Positions 20,209 to 30,060 of a stretch of 64,000 bases of DNA are shown here, one piece after another. A program made the position numbers and the translations under genes. The notes beneath the pieces were generated by a model. It was not told the DNA's origin. It made no database searches and saw nothing but the letters and a program-made list of their open reading frames with translations. How positions within the stretch are numbered: the stretch's first letter is position 1; each line of letters opens with the position of its first letter. Source of the stretch: Deltaproteobacteria bacterium (lineage in GTDB: Bacteria; Myxococcota; Kuafuiibacteriia; Kuafuiibacteriales; Kuafuiibacteriaceae); NCBI GenBank assembly GCA_016703535.1, contig JADJBV010000001.1, positions 3,028,001-3,092,000 on the forward strand. Direction: 5' to 3'.

Positions 20209-22197
20209 ATGAGCCCCGCCGGAAGTGAAGCCACGTCGGACAGGATCCTCGGCAAGTACCACATCGTCCGGCCGCTCAAGCTGGGCGGCACCGCCGCGAT
20301 TTACCTGGCGATCTCCCGGGGCGAGAACAACTTCAGCCGCGAGGTGGTGATCAAACGCCCCCTCCCCCATCTGATCTCGGATCCACGCTCTCGCCTGATG
20401 TTCATCGACGAGGCCCACATCGCGGCCCGTCTGTCCCACCCCAACATCTGCCAGGTCTTGGATCTGGTCGCCCGGGACGACGAAGTTTACCTGGTGATGG
20501 AGTACCTCCGGGGCGTCGACCTCCGGGAGATCCTGAAGCGCTGCTACGAACTCAACCGCTACATCCCACCCGAGGTGGGCGTCTGGATCGCCATCGAGAT
20601 CTCGACCGGCCTCGACTTTGCCCATGAAGCCGTCGGGCTCGACGGCCTGCCCCTGAACCTGGTGCACCGGGACCTCTCGCCGAAGAACATCCGCATCACC
20701 TTCGCCGGGAGCGTCAAGGTGATCGACTTCGGCATCGCTCGGGCCATGAACCGGGCCACCGAAACCGCCGCCGGCACCATCAAGGGCACCCTCGGCTACA
20801 TGTCGCCCGAGCAGCTCTTGGGCGACGAGGTCGATCGACGCACCGACATCTTCGCCTTCGGCATCTGCCTCTTCCAGATGTTGACCGGCCGCAACCCCTT
20901 CGACGGACAGACCTTGAAGGAGCGGGTGCGGAAGTTGACCCAATCACCGATCCCTTCGGTGAGAGAGTTCAACGGCTCTTTGGACGACGAGATCGCCGGG
21001 ATCGTGGCCCGCTGCCTCGAGCGCGACATCAACGAACGGTACCAGCGGCTGCGGGACGTGCAGGCCGATCTCGACCGATACCTGGCGCGCTTGGGGGTGG
21101 TTTCGCCGCGGCAGAAGTTGATCAACTTCCTGGAAGAGATCTTCCCCGACAACAGCCAGATCGATCCCGACCTCAACAACGCCTTGTCGGAGCTGCGGAG
21201 CACCACCGGGCGGATCGACACCGAACAGCGGCTGCGTTTCCCAGACGATCCACCGACCTTGACCGAAAAGGCGGTCGGCGAAGGCGCCACCGCGGCCACC
21301 GAACCCGGCGCGGTCCCGGCGGGCAGCACCACCCGCCCCACCATCGACCCCGGCGGCTCCACCCCCGACACCCGGGCCGGCGACACTCGGCCCCTGCCGC
21401 GTCAGGCGACCCGGTCGGAGGATTCTACTCGGTATAACGACACCCGCCTCTCCAACAAGGCTCAACCGGCCCCCCGCCGATCCCTGCTCTACCTGGGGGC
21501 GGCCGCGTTTTCGGCGGCGGTGGCGATCGTCACCTTCTTGGTGTGGCCTCGGACCGAACAGGTCGAAGCCTTGAACCCCCCGGACTCCCAGGTGCGGGTC
21601 GCGCCGTCCCTGGCGGCGGACGCGGGCAACTTGTCAGCGGCCGCCGTTGACGCCGGTCCGTCGGCCACCGGCGACGCTGGGTCGATCGAGGTGGTGGTCG
21701 CGCCGCCACCGCCGGCGATCGTGCCCCCACCGCCCACCAACGCCGTCGAGCCGCCGCCGCCCCAAAAGCCGCCGCCCGGCGGGACCAGCAAAACACGCGA
21801 TCCACGCTTGGACCGAGATCGGGCCCGCCTCTACTTCCGGACCGCTCGGCGCTTGGAGCAAGAAGGTCGAAACGAAGACGCGCGGCTGCTTTATCACCTG
21901 GCCTACGGTCACGGCGGCAAACAACCCGACGCCGCCATCTACTTGAACCTCGGCCTGCTCCACAACAAGGAGGGTCGGATCGCCAAAGCTCGGGCCTGCC
22001 TGCGCGGCTACCTGGAGCGCCGCCCCGATGCCCCCGACGCCGAGCGGGTCCGGAGTGTGTTGTCCTCGTTCCCCTCCACCCAAAGTGTGGCGTGCGTCGA
22101 CGCCAACGAGCAGGCCGCGGCCCGCAAGGACTACGCCCGTCGCGGCGCCACCATCGACACCTGGGCGGAAGAGACGATGGAAGGGATGTTGCGCTGA
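20209..22197 (+). CDS. transmembrane Ser/Thr protein kinase with C-terminal TPR-like domain
   Basis: A 662-residue protein. The kinase domain spans about 15-290: glycine-loop region KLGGTAAIYLA, catalytic VVIKRP lysine, HRDLSPKN (Ser replaces the usual Lys, as in many myxobacterial kinases), DFGIARA and GTLGYMSPEQ. A long Thr/Pro-rich linker leads to one membrane helix (about 425-445, LYLGAAAFSAAVAIVTFLVW). Outside the membrane there is a Pro-rich stalk and a TPR-like region (about 545-615). This is the classical receptor-kinase layout. The downstream frameshifted TPR/PEGA gene points the other way. Confidence 0.9.
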   Translation: MSPAGSEATSDRILGKYHIVRPLKLGGTAAIYLAISRGENNFSREVVIKRPLPHLISDPRSRLMFIDEAHIAARLSHPNICQVLDLVARDDEVYLVMEYLRGVDLREILKRCYELNRYIPPEVGVWIAIEISTGLDFAHEAVGLDGLPLNLVHRDLSPKNIRITFAGSVKVIDFGIARAMNRATETAAGTIKGTLGYMSPEQLLGDEVDRRTDIFAFGICLFQMLTGRNPFDGQTLKERVRKLTQSPIPSVREFNGSLDDEIAGIVARCLERDINERYQRLRDVQADLDRYLARLGVVSPRQKLINFLEEIFPDNSQIDPDLNNALSELRSTTGRIDTEQRLRFPDDPPTLTEKAVGEGATAATEPGAVPAGSTTRPTIDPGGSTPDTRAGDTRPLPRQATRSEDSTRYNDTRLSNKAQPAPRRSLLYLGAAAFSAAVAIVTFLVWPRTEQVEALNPPDSQVRVAPSLAADAGNLSAAAVDAGPSATGDAGSIEVVVAPPPPAIVPPPPTNAVEPPPPQKPPPGGTSKTRDPRLDRDRARLYFRTARRLEQEGRNEDARLLYHLAYGHGGKQPDAAIYLNLGLLHNKEGRIAKARACLRGYLERRPDAPDAERVRSVLSSFPSTQSVACVDANEQAAARKDYARRGATIDTWAEETMEGMLR

Positions 22198-22218
22198 AGG
22201 CCCAGGGGCCCGGCGGCC

Positions 22219-23410
22219 TCAGCGTTCGAAGCGGTAGGTGGTGGTGTCGTCCTGCAGGAAGAGGAAGTAGCTCGCCACCGCGCCGCCGCCGAGGACCGCC
22301 GCCGCGCCGAGGACCCCCCAAGGCCACAACCAGCCTCCGTCCTCCGGGGGCCCCAATTCAGGCTCGACCCGAACCGCGGCGCTCGCCAGCTGGGCCGCCG
22401 CCGCGTCCACTTCGGCGTCGCTGGGGTTGAGCGACAAGGTGGCTTGGGCCCCCGCCAAAGGCGCCCCGGTGCGACCGTCGTGGCTGCTGACCACCAAGTT
22501 GCTCCGCTGGAACTCCACCAACACCACAAAACGCAGCCCAAACGCCGAACCGAGGGCGGCGATCGCGGCCGGGTCTTGGGCGCGGAAGTTGGCGAGGGCC
22601 TCAGCCCGGGCCGCCTGATCGCCCACCAGGGGCGGCCGCAGCACCAACACCTGCTGACGTTCGGAGCGGATCAAGATCGGCGCGACGACCCGCTGGCGCC
22701 CCGGCCCCGTCACCGACACGAAGTGGCGACCGTCGGCCAACTTCGACTCGTAGGGCGGCTCCTTGGTGCCCCCCAAAGTCCACCACCACCTCGGGTGCGT
22801 CGATCCCGGCCGGATCGATCCGGAGTTGGCCGTAGGCGAGTTGCCTCGACACCCGGCGCACCTCATCGAAGAGCTCGATGACCTCGTCGCCGTACAGGCC
22901 GCGATCCGGCTCTAGGCTCGGATCCAGGGCGTTTGCCCGCAAAAACGAGGTCTCGGCGGTGGCCGAGTCTTCTTCGGCCATGGCGGTGGCCCCCCGTTCG
23001 ATCAGCGCCTCCACCAAAAGCCCAAGGTCGGCTTGTTCTTGTGCGCCCGCCTCCAACAGGCGGAGCGCCTCAGCCCCGGCCCGGGCCGCCGGATCGATCT
23101 TGCCCTTACGCCGGAGCCGGCGGGCCTCGTCCAGTCGGCGCCGCCCCTTGGCCAATAGTTCGTCGGCGTCTGGGGAGGGTCGAAGTACGTCGTGGGCGAC
23201 AAAACTCTCGAGCCCTCTCCTGGCGAAGCCGGCCGACAACAACCCGAGGCGCGGATCGAAGCCGGCGGTGGAGGCGGTGCTGACGATCAGGTGCCCCCCA
23301 AGTTCGGGCGGGATCTCCGCCCTCCCCGCCCCGGGGATCAACAAGCCGCCGAGGATCACCCCCAATCGGAAGCCGAGGAATGCTCCCGTGGGCCGGCCAG
23401 GGATCCACAC
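22219..23410 (-). pseudogene. TPR/PEGA-like membrane protein, frameshifted
   Basis: Two overlapping frames together encode one protein of about 396 residues. The first frame (from GTG 23410) gives a signal peptide, a TPR-like region and the start of a PEGA-like strand ending VVVDFGG. The second frame continues with TKEPPYESKLADGRHFVSV and a C-terminal membrane helix (VLGAAAVLGGGAVASYFLF). The switch falls in a run of six C on the plus strand (22769-22774); five would restore the frame. It may be a true mutation, a slippery site or a sequencing error. Without repair the product stops at 22601 and loses its membrane anchor. The GTG start is supported by the promoter-like sequence 7 bases upstream. 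Confidence 0.7.
22769..22774. other. homopolymer run at frameshift
   Basis: Six consecutive C (G on the coding strand) where the PEGA-like domain changes frame. Removing one base joins the two halves into a single sensible domain. Confidence 0.75.
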
Positions 23411-23417
23411 CGGGGGG

Positions 23418-23446
23418 ACGTTAGTGCCGAACCCGGATGCTGACAA
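23418..23446 (-). promoter_or_regulatory. putative promoter of the TPR/PEGA gene
   Basis: On the minus strand: TTGTCA (23446-23441), 17 bases, TAACGT (23423-23418), then 7 bases to the GTG at 23410. Five of six bases match the -35 consensus. Confidence 0.45.
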
Positions 23447-23493
23447 CCGCCCTGCTTGCAACACCGAGCCGGCTGGCCGATCCTCCGCCGCCG

Positions 23494-24111
23494 ATGGCGA
23501 AGTTGAACGAGCTGCTGCGGGATCTGGGGCGGGCCTTGGAAGGGGGCGACCTGGAGCAGGTGGCCTCGGTCCGTCGGACCATCGTCGAGTCCCACGAGGG
23601 CACCAAAGAGGGCGCCGAAGCCGCGTACAAGTTGGCCTTGGACGCCCTCTTTCGACAGAAGGACGGAGACCGGGCCGCCGAGCTGCTGCGGATCGCCGGC
23701 AAGTCCAAGATCGAGGAGTGGAGCCTGCCGGCCCGGGTCTCCTTGGGCCTGTTGATGTTGCGGCAAGGCAAACACCAGCAAGCGGCCTTTGAGTTGCGTA
23801 AGGTGGCGGCCCTCAAACCACCGTCCCTGCTGACCGCCCAAGCCCAGGGGTTTTTGGTGATGGCCCTCTACGAACAAAAAAACGGCAAGGAGGCGCAGCG
23901 GATCCGCGGGGAACAGCTGAAGACCCTGGGCGGCTTGACCCAAAGCCAGGAGCCCACCGAAGCGGCGATGGCCCACCTGCTGCTCGGGCTGGAGCACAAG
24001 TTCGATGGCCAACGGGCCGAGGCCAAAAAACACCTGAGCGCCGCCGTCCAGTCGGGCCGGCTGCCGAAGGACGAGTTGGCCATGGCCCAGGCGGCCTTGG
24101 CCGAAGTTTGA
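23494..24111 (+). CDS. TPR-like helical protein
   Basis: A 205-residue, almost entirely helical protein with tetratricopeptide-like periodicity (EGAEAAYKLALDALF, LKPPSLLTAQAQGFLVMALYEQ). No signal peptide or membrane helix, so cytoplasmic. An in-frame ATG at 23437 would add 19 residues, but those use codons rare here (CTT, GCA, ACA) and overlap the promoter of the divergent gene, so the later ATG is preferred. TPR proteins act as protein-interaction scaffolds; the partner is unknown. Confidence 0.7.
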   Translation: MAKLNELLRDLGRALEGGDLEQVASVRRTIVESHEGTKEGAEAAYKLALDALFRQKDGDRAAELLRIAGKSKIEEWSLPARVSLGLLMLRQGKHQQAAFELRKVAALKPPSLLTAQAQGFLVMALYEQKNGKEAQRIRGEQLKTLGGLTQSQEPTEAAMAHLLLGLEHKFDGQRAEAKKHLSAAVQSGRLPKDELAMAQAALAEV

Positions 24112-24189
24112 GGCGACCGAACGGAGCTTCGGGTCATCGGTCGATCGGTCCCTGCCGGGCACCCCTCGGCCGTACTACGGTCCGTCCCG

Positions 24190-25488
24190 ATGAACGCCCG
24201 CTACGGCTTCTTTTTGGCCCTGTTGTTGGCCCCTTTGGGCCTCGCCTGCAGCGATGACGATGAACGGGACGGAGGGACCAACACCCCGACCGACAGCGGC
24301 TTCGTGGATCTCGGCACGAGCGACGTGGGGCCCCTGGACCAAGGCCTCGACGGCGGCGGCCCCGAAGACACCGGCCTGACCGAGGACACGGGCTTCCTCA
24401 TCCCCGATGGCGGCGCGGGCGGGGACGTGGGTCCCAGCGACGGCGGCAACGGCGGACCGATCGTGGCCCCCGATCACGAGTGGACCTGGGTGCCCGTCCC
24501 CGGGAGCCGCTGCATCAACAACTCCGAGACCGGCTTCGGCGTCAACTTGGACGCGGCCTCCACCAAGTTGGTGATCTTCATGAACGGCGGCAACGCTTGC
24601 TTCAACGTCGGCAGCTGTTTGGTCACCGCCAACGTCGACGGCTACGGTCAAGCCAAGTTCGATCGAGAGAAGGCCGGGCTCAACGGGGCCGCCTTCGATC
24701 GCACCGCCAACGAAAACTACTTCCGGGACTGGAGCTACGTGTACCTGCCGTACTGTTCGGGCGACGTGTTCGCCGGGACCAAGGGCACCACCACGTTGGA
24801 GGGCTCGACCTATACCTTCCAGGGCTACACCAACGTCGGCCTCTTCCTGGAGCGGATCGTGCCCACCTTCCCGAACGTCACCGAGGTGATGTTGACCGGC
24901 GTTTCGGCGGGGGGCTTCGGCGCCTTCACCAACTACGATCAGGTGGCCACCGCCTTCGGGCCGAACGTGAAGGTCACGTTGATCGACGACTCGGGCCCGC
25001 CGATGAACGCGAGCTTCGTCCCGGCCTGCCTCCAGACCCACTTCGCCAACACCTGGGGCCTCAACGACGGGCCTTTGGCCGCCTGCGGACCAGCCTGCAC
25101 CGCTTCGGCCGACGGGACCTTCATGGTGCCGTTCCTCGAGTACATGTTGACCAAATACCCGGACCGAAACTTCGGGCTGATCTCCAGCGCCCAGGACTCG
25201 ACCATCCGGACCTTCTGGGGATACGGCAACAACAACTGCTCGATGTTGAGCCCCGGCTTCCAGCCCCCGGCCTACACCGGCCCGCGCTTTCAGATGGGTC
25301 TGATCGACCTGCGCGACAACGTGTTTTCGGCCCACAACAACGCCAAACTCTACATGCCCAACGGGACCCGGCACGTCTGGCAAAACTCGCCGACCTGGAC
25401 CATCAACGAAAACGGGGTGGTCCTGCAGGACTGGATTCGTCAGGCGATCGAAGACGACGCGGCCTGGACCCACGCGCCGGTCCCTTGA
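24190..25488 (+). CDS. pectin acetylesterase / Notum-family lipoprotein hydrolase
   Basis: A 432-residue protein with lipobox GLAC and an Asp/Gly/Thr-rich linker (residues 22-95). The catalytic domain shows NGGNACFN (the oxyanion region of this family), the nucleophile elbow GVSAGG with Ser239, and candidate Asp336 (AQDST) and His395 (TRHVW), which complete an esterase triad. The family (pectinacetylesterase/Notum alpha/beta hydrolases) removes acetyl or fatty-acyl groups from polysaccharides or proteins. The substrate here is unknown; acetylated envelope or prey polysaccharide is a guess. A TACTAC box lies 11 bases before the ATG and there is no Shine-Dalgarno site. Confidence 0.87.
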   Translation: MNARYGFFLALLLAPLGLACSDDDERDGGTNTPTDSGFVDLGTSDVGPLDQGLDGGGPEDTGLTEDTGFLIPDGGAGGDVGPSDGGNGGPIVAPDHEWTWVPVPGSRCINNSETGFGVNLDAASTKLVIFMNGGNACFNVGSCLVTANVDGYGQAKFDREKAGLNGAAFDRTANENYFRDWSYVYLPYCSGDVFAGTKGTTTLEGSTYTFQGYTNVGLFLERIVPTFPNVTEVMLTGVSAGGFGAFTNYDQVATAFGPNVKVTLIDDSGPPMNASFVPACLQTHFANTWGLNDGPLAACGPACTASADGTFMVPFLEYMLTKYPDRNFGLISSAQDSTIRTFWGYGNNNCSMLSPGFQPPAYTGPRFQMGLIDLRDNVFSAHNNAKLYMPNGTRHVWQNSPTWTINENGVVLQDWIRQAIEDDAAWTHAPVP

Positions 25489-25509
25489 GCTTCAGGCGGC
25501 GTCAGCCGA

Positions 25510-27078
25510 TCAGCGGCACTTGACGTTGGCCATCGAGCGGTAGGTGTCCACGATCTGCCCGGCCGGCGTAAACGACAGGTTGCCACCGCTGACCGTAAAC
25601 CGTCCCACCACCCAAGTGTCGCCGCAGCCAAAGATGTCGGCTTGCAACATGCGGGTCGGGTTGCCTCGGGACTCGATGGTCAAAAACGCGGTGGTCGTTG
25701 GCGGGCTGGTCCCCGCATAGTTGAAGAACTGGACGTAGGCGTCGTAGCTGACCTCCCCCACCCGGCTCAGGTTCAACGCCTCGGGCCCAAAGCCGTCGGT
25801 GTCGTCTCGGTCCAAGTATGGGTCATCACCGCCGTCACCGGGCGCGCCCCAGTCGGGGTTCTTGTTCTGGAAATAACAGTCGTCGACCTCGGAGAAGAGG
25901 TCACGTCCGGAGCGCACCAGGTGCAGATCGAAGTCGGTGCCGGTGCTGTTCCAAGAGAGGCTGAGGGACAGGTCGGTCGAGCCTGGGAGCGGCGGCTCGA
26001 CCCGAGCGCTCAGGCCGATGCCCACCACCGCGCCGTGGGCCGCCACGATCTCGACCCGACCCAGGTGATCATCCGGCAGCCCCACGGCGTCGACCTCGAC
26101 CTCGAAGCCAAACTGCCGGTTTTGATCGAGGCCCGCCGGGAACGCCGGCACCTTGAAGACCGAAGATGAGCCAGGGGCGAAGCGGATGGCGGCCAAGGCG
26201 TAGGGCCCTCCGGTGGCCTGGCACACCACCGGCCGCCGGACCGCCGTGCCCCGAGGCACCGATCCAAAAGCGAGGGCGCTGGTGTTGCAGCTCAGTTCCC
26301 CCGGCACCTGGCCGGTTCCGCTGGCCTGCAGGACCGCACTTTCGTCGCCCAACTCCACGGTCAACTCGGCCGTCGCCCGGGCCACATCGGCGGGCCGAAA
26401 GTGGAGCTCCAGGTCGTAGGCCTCTCCGGGATCCAGCACCCCTACGTTGGGCGCCAAGAGGCCACCCCCTGCCGCCGTCATGGAAAAGGGCCCTTCCCGG
26501 GACTTGATGAGCTTCAAGGCCCCCGGCAGATCGCCCGCGTTGCGGATGGTGATCCGCTGGCTGACGTCGCGCCCCACTTCGATCTCTTGGAAGGTGACGC
26601 TGGCCGGCTCGAGGACCGGCCGGGCGGGCTGGAGGATCCGGGCGATGGCCCGCAGCGGCAGCTCGATCTCTCGATCTTGAACGGCCAACAACAAGGTGGT
26701 GCCGAAGTCACCTTCGGCGGGCGGCGAACAGCGGACCGTTAGGTCTTCCGCCGAACCCGGCCGCAAGGTCAGGTTGGGCAAGGTGCCCATGTTTTCGTCC
26801 CGGACCACGTAGGCTGAGTTGTCCGGGTCGTAGCCGACGTCGAGTACGGTCATCGAGGCGCCCGAGGTGTTCCGGAAGGTGGTCTTGAGCTCCTTGGTCT
26901 CGCCGACCCCGACCACCCCAAAGTCGAGGAACTCAGGCGTGAAGAACCCGGAGCTGGGGACCCGGTCGATGTTCGGGTCGCTCTCACACGCCCCCAAGCC
27001 GACCGCCCAAAGGCCCACGCCCACCCCGAGGAGCCCGCGCTGAAGATCCCTTCTCACGACCACCTTCAACTCTGTCAT
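25510..27078 (-). CDS. ASH-domain lipoprotein with C-terminal YfaP/DUF2135-like domain
   Basis: A 522-residue protein with lipobox GLGAC after a basic N-terminus. Three ASH-type beta domains cover about 40-350, opening with LDFGVVGVG and VTFQEIEVG strands. The C-terminal part (about 365-510) has the pattern of the YfaP family: LSLSWNSTGTDFDLHLVR, an acidic DDPYLDRDDTDG loop that may bind calcium, and a YDAYVQFFNYAG strand. The start ATG overlaps the stop of radC as ATGA, so the two are probably co-translated even though their functions seem unrelated. Confidence 0.83.
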   Translation of the reverse strand: MTELKVVVRRDLQRGLLGVGVGLWAVGLGACESDPNIDRVPSSGFFTPEFLDFGVVGVGETKELKTTFRNTSGASMTVLDVGYDPDNSAYVVRDENMGTLPNLTLRPGSAEDLTVRCSPPAEGDFGTTLLLAVQDREIELPLRAIARILQPARPVLEPASVTFQEIEVGRDVSQRITIRNAGDLPGALKLIKSREGPFSMTAAGGGLLAPNVGVLDPGEAYDLELHFRPADVARATAELTVELGDESAVLQASGTGQVPGELSCNTSALAFGSVPRGTAVRRPVVCQATGGPYALAAIRFAPGSSSVFKVPAFPAGLDQNRQFGFEVEVDAVGLPDDHLGRVEIVAAHGAVVGIGLSARVEPPLPGSTDLSLSLSWNSTGTDFDLHLVRSGRDLFSEVDDCYFQNKNPDWGAPGDGGDDPYLDRDDTDGFGPEALNLSRVGEVSYDAYVQFFNYAGTSPPTTTAFLTIESRGNPTRMLQADIFGCGDTWVVGRFTVSGGNLSFTPAGQIVDTYRSMANVKCR

Positions 27079-27698
27079 GGCCCGGCAGGCCTCGCCAGGT
27101 GGGTGCCAGTCACAGGCGTGCCGCCAAGGGACCTGTGGCCCCGGGCCGCGATGATCACGTGGTCAAGCAAAGGAACCCCGAGCAGGCTGCCGGCCCGGGC
27201 CAAACGTTCGGTGAGGGCCAGGTCCTCGGGGCTGGGCTCCGGATCGCCGCTGGGGTGGTTGTGGGCCACGATGATACTGGCGGCCCGGGCCAACAAGGCC
27301 GGCGCGAAGACCTCCCGGGGGTGCACCAGGCACGCGGTCAAGGTCCCGGTCGCCACCTGCTCGAAGCCTTTGGGCCGACCCCGGGCGTCGAGCAACACCA
27401 CCCACAAGGTCTCGACGGGCAGGTTGACCAAGCGGGGGCCAAGGTGGGCCACCAGATCTTCGGGGCCTTCGATCCGCTCGGGCGGCTCCCGCACCGAATG
27501 GGCCCGGGCGAAGAGCAACAACAAGGCCTCCAGCCGCTCACGCTGCAGGTCCGGCAACAACACCTTGAGGGGCCCCGGTCCACCTCGACACAAGCCCGGC
27601 CAACCGCCGACCCCCGCCAGCGCCGCCGACAGATCGGCCACCGGCGCGCCGGGCCAGCGCCCCAGGACCATCAACAACAACTCCGCATCGGATCGCAC
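27075..27698 (-). CDS. radC: RadC-family JAMM/MPN domain protein
   Basis: The C-terminal half has the full RadC signature, including HPREVFAPAL and the metal-binding HNHPSGDPEPSPED motif, typical of the UPF0758 JAB/MPN domain. The N-terminal half keeps the DAELLL helix-hairpin-helix-like start but is short and diverged. The GTG at 27698 is taken as start because family similarity begins there; the frame stays open to a GTG at 27848, which would translate the direct repeats. Despite its name, a DNA-repair role for RadC is not established. The stop overlaps the next lipoprotein gene by 4 bases. Confidence 0.88.
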   Translation of the reverse strand: MRSDAELLLMVLGRWPGAPVADLSAALAGVGGWPGLCRGGPGPLKVLLPDLQRERLEALLLLFARAHSVREPPERIEGPEDLVAHLGPRLVNLPVETLWVVLLDARGRPKGFEQVATGTLTACLVHPREVFAPALLARAASIIVAHNHPSGDPEPSPEDLALTERLARAGSLLGVPLLDHVIIAARGHRSLGGTPVTGTHLARPAGP

Positions 27699-27761
27699 GG
27701 GACGGCGAAATGCAGCGCACGTGCCAACGCCCCGGGGTTCTGGCCCCGCCCCACTTCGTCC

Positions 27762-27813
27762 GAAATCCGGACGAACGTGCGAAATCCGGACGGACACCCA
27801 CAAAATCCGGACG
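27762..27813. promoter_or_regulatory. three phased direct repeats, operator-like
   Basis: The 12-mer GAAATCCGGACG occurs at 27762-27773 and 27781-27792, and AAAATCCGGACG at 27802-27813. The spacings are 19 and 21 bases, close to two helical turns. The third copy almost touches a TACTTT -10 box (27815-27820) that precedes the ATG at 27827 by 6 bases. The array lies between radC and the divergent phosphopantetheinyl transferase gene and looks like a multi-site activator or repressor operator. Confidence 0.55.
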
Positions 27814-27826
27814 ATACTTTGGGCCG

Positions 27827-28498
27827 ATGGCCTCGAGCGGATCTTCACCGCTGCCCGGCGCCCAACTCGCCTGGCAGGCCCTGGTGGGCGCGCCCGATCC
27901 GACGCGGCTTACCGACGCCGAACTTGAGCTCTACCAAACCCTCGGCCCCGAACGTCGCCGCCTCGAGTGGTGGGCCGGTCGTATAGCGGCCCACGAAGCC
28001 CTCTCGGCGTGCGGCGCCCAAAGCTTGAGCGTCTTGCGCAGCGAGTCGGGGGCCCCCCGTTTGGTCGGCCCCGACGCCGAACTTTTTTCCGTCGCCATCA
28101 CCCACGGCCGCCGACAGGCCGCGGCGATCGCGGTGCGGCGCGACGCACCCTACCCTTTTGTGGGCCTCGACCTGGTCGATCCCGAGGACCAGGTCCGCAT
28201 CGACAAGATCAGCCCTCGGGTGTTTCGGAGCTCAGAACTTCTGTTGTTCGCCGCCGATCCCCAGGGCCCCCGCCTCGGCTGGGCCACCAAAGAGGCCATC
28301 GCCAAGGCGACCCAAACCGGGATGTTCGTCTTCGCCTTGAGCCGGGCTTGGCTGGTCTCCCTCGATCCCTTGCGCTCCAACTTGGAAGGGGTGGTCCTCT
28401 TTGCCGAGACCCTCGCCGACGGGAGCCTTTTGGTGGTCGCCGGCGCCAGCCCGGAGGCCCGGGGCGCGGCCCAATTCCTTGCCGGGATTTCCCCATAA
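27827..28498 (+). CDS. 4'-phosphopantetheinyl transferase superfamily protein
   Basis: A 223-residue protein of the Sfp-type size class. It shows the family signature: WWAGRIAAHEAL (substrate-binding helix), the metal-binding FVGLDLVDPED segment and GWATKEAIAKAT, the W-x-x-KEA-x-x-K motif. Such enzymes move the phosphopantetheine arm of CoA onto carrier proteins of fatty acid, polyketide or peptide synthesis. No carrier or synthase gene is in the window, so its target lies elsewhere. The true start is ATG 27827 directly behind the direct-repeat operator; the upstream extension is not conserved. Confidence 0.87.
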   Translation: MASSGSSPLPGAQLAWQALVGAPDPTRLTDAELELYQTLGPERRRLEWWAGRIAAHEALSACGAQSLSVLRSESGAPRLVGPDAELFSVAITHGRRQAAAIAVRRDAPYPFVGLDLVDPEDQVRIDKISPRVFRSSELLLFAADPQGPRLGWATKEAIAKATQTGMFVFALSRAWLVSLDPLRSNLEGVVLFAETLADGSLLVVAGASPEARGAAQFLAGISP

Positions 28499-28596
28499 GC
28501 CGGCCGGGAGGCCCGAATTGCTTCCCAAGTGGCCCCCGAGCCCCTAGCGTCTGCCACTTCCCGAGCCCTCGAGGGGTCGGATGAGGTCCTACACCA

Positions 28597-30056
<1,460 letters not shown>

Positions 30057-30060
<4 letters not shown>

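Noticed and set aside
27699..27848. N-terminal extension of RadC
   Set aside because: It would translate the direct repeats and shows no similarity to RadC; the operator-like reading is preferred.
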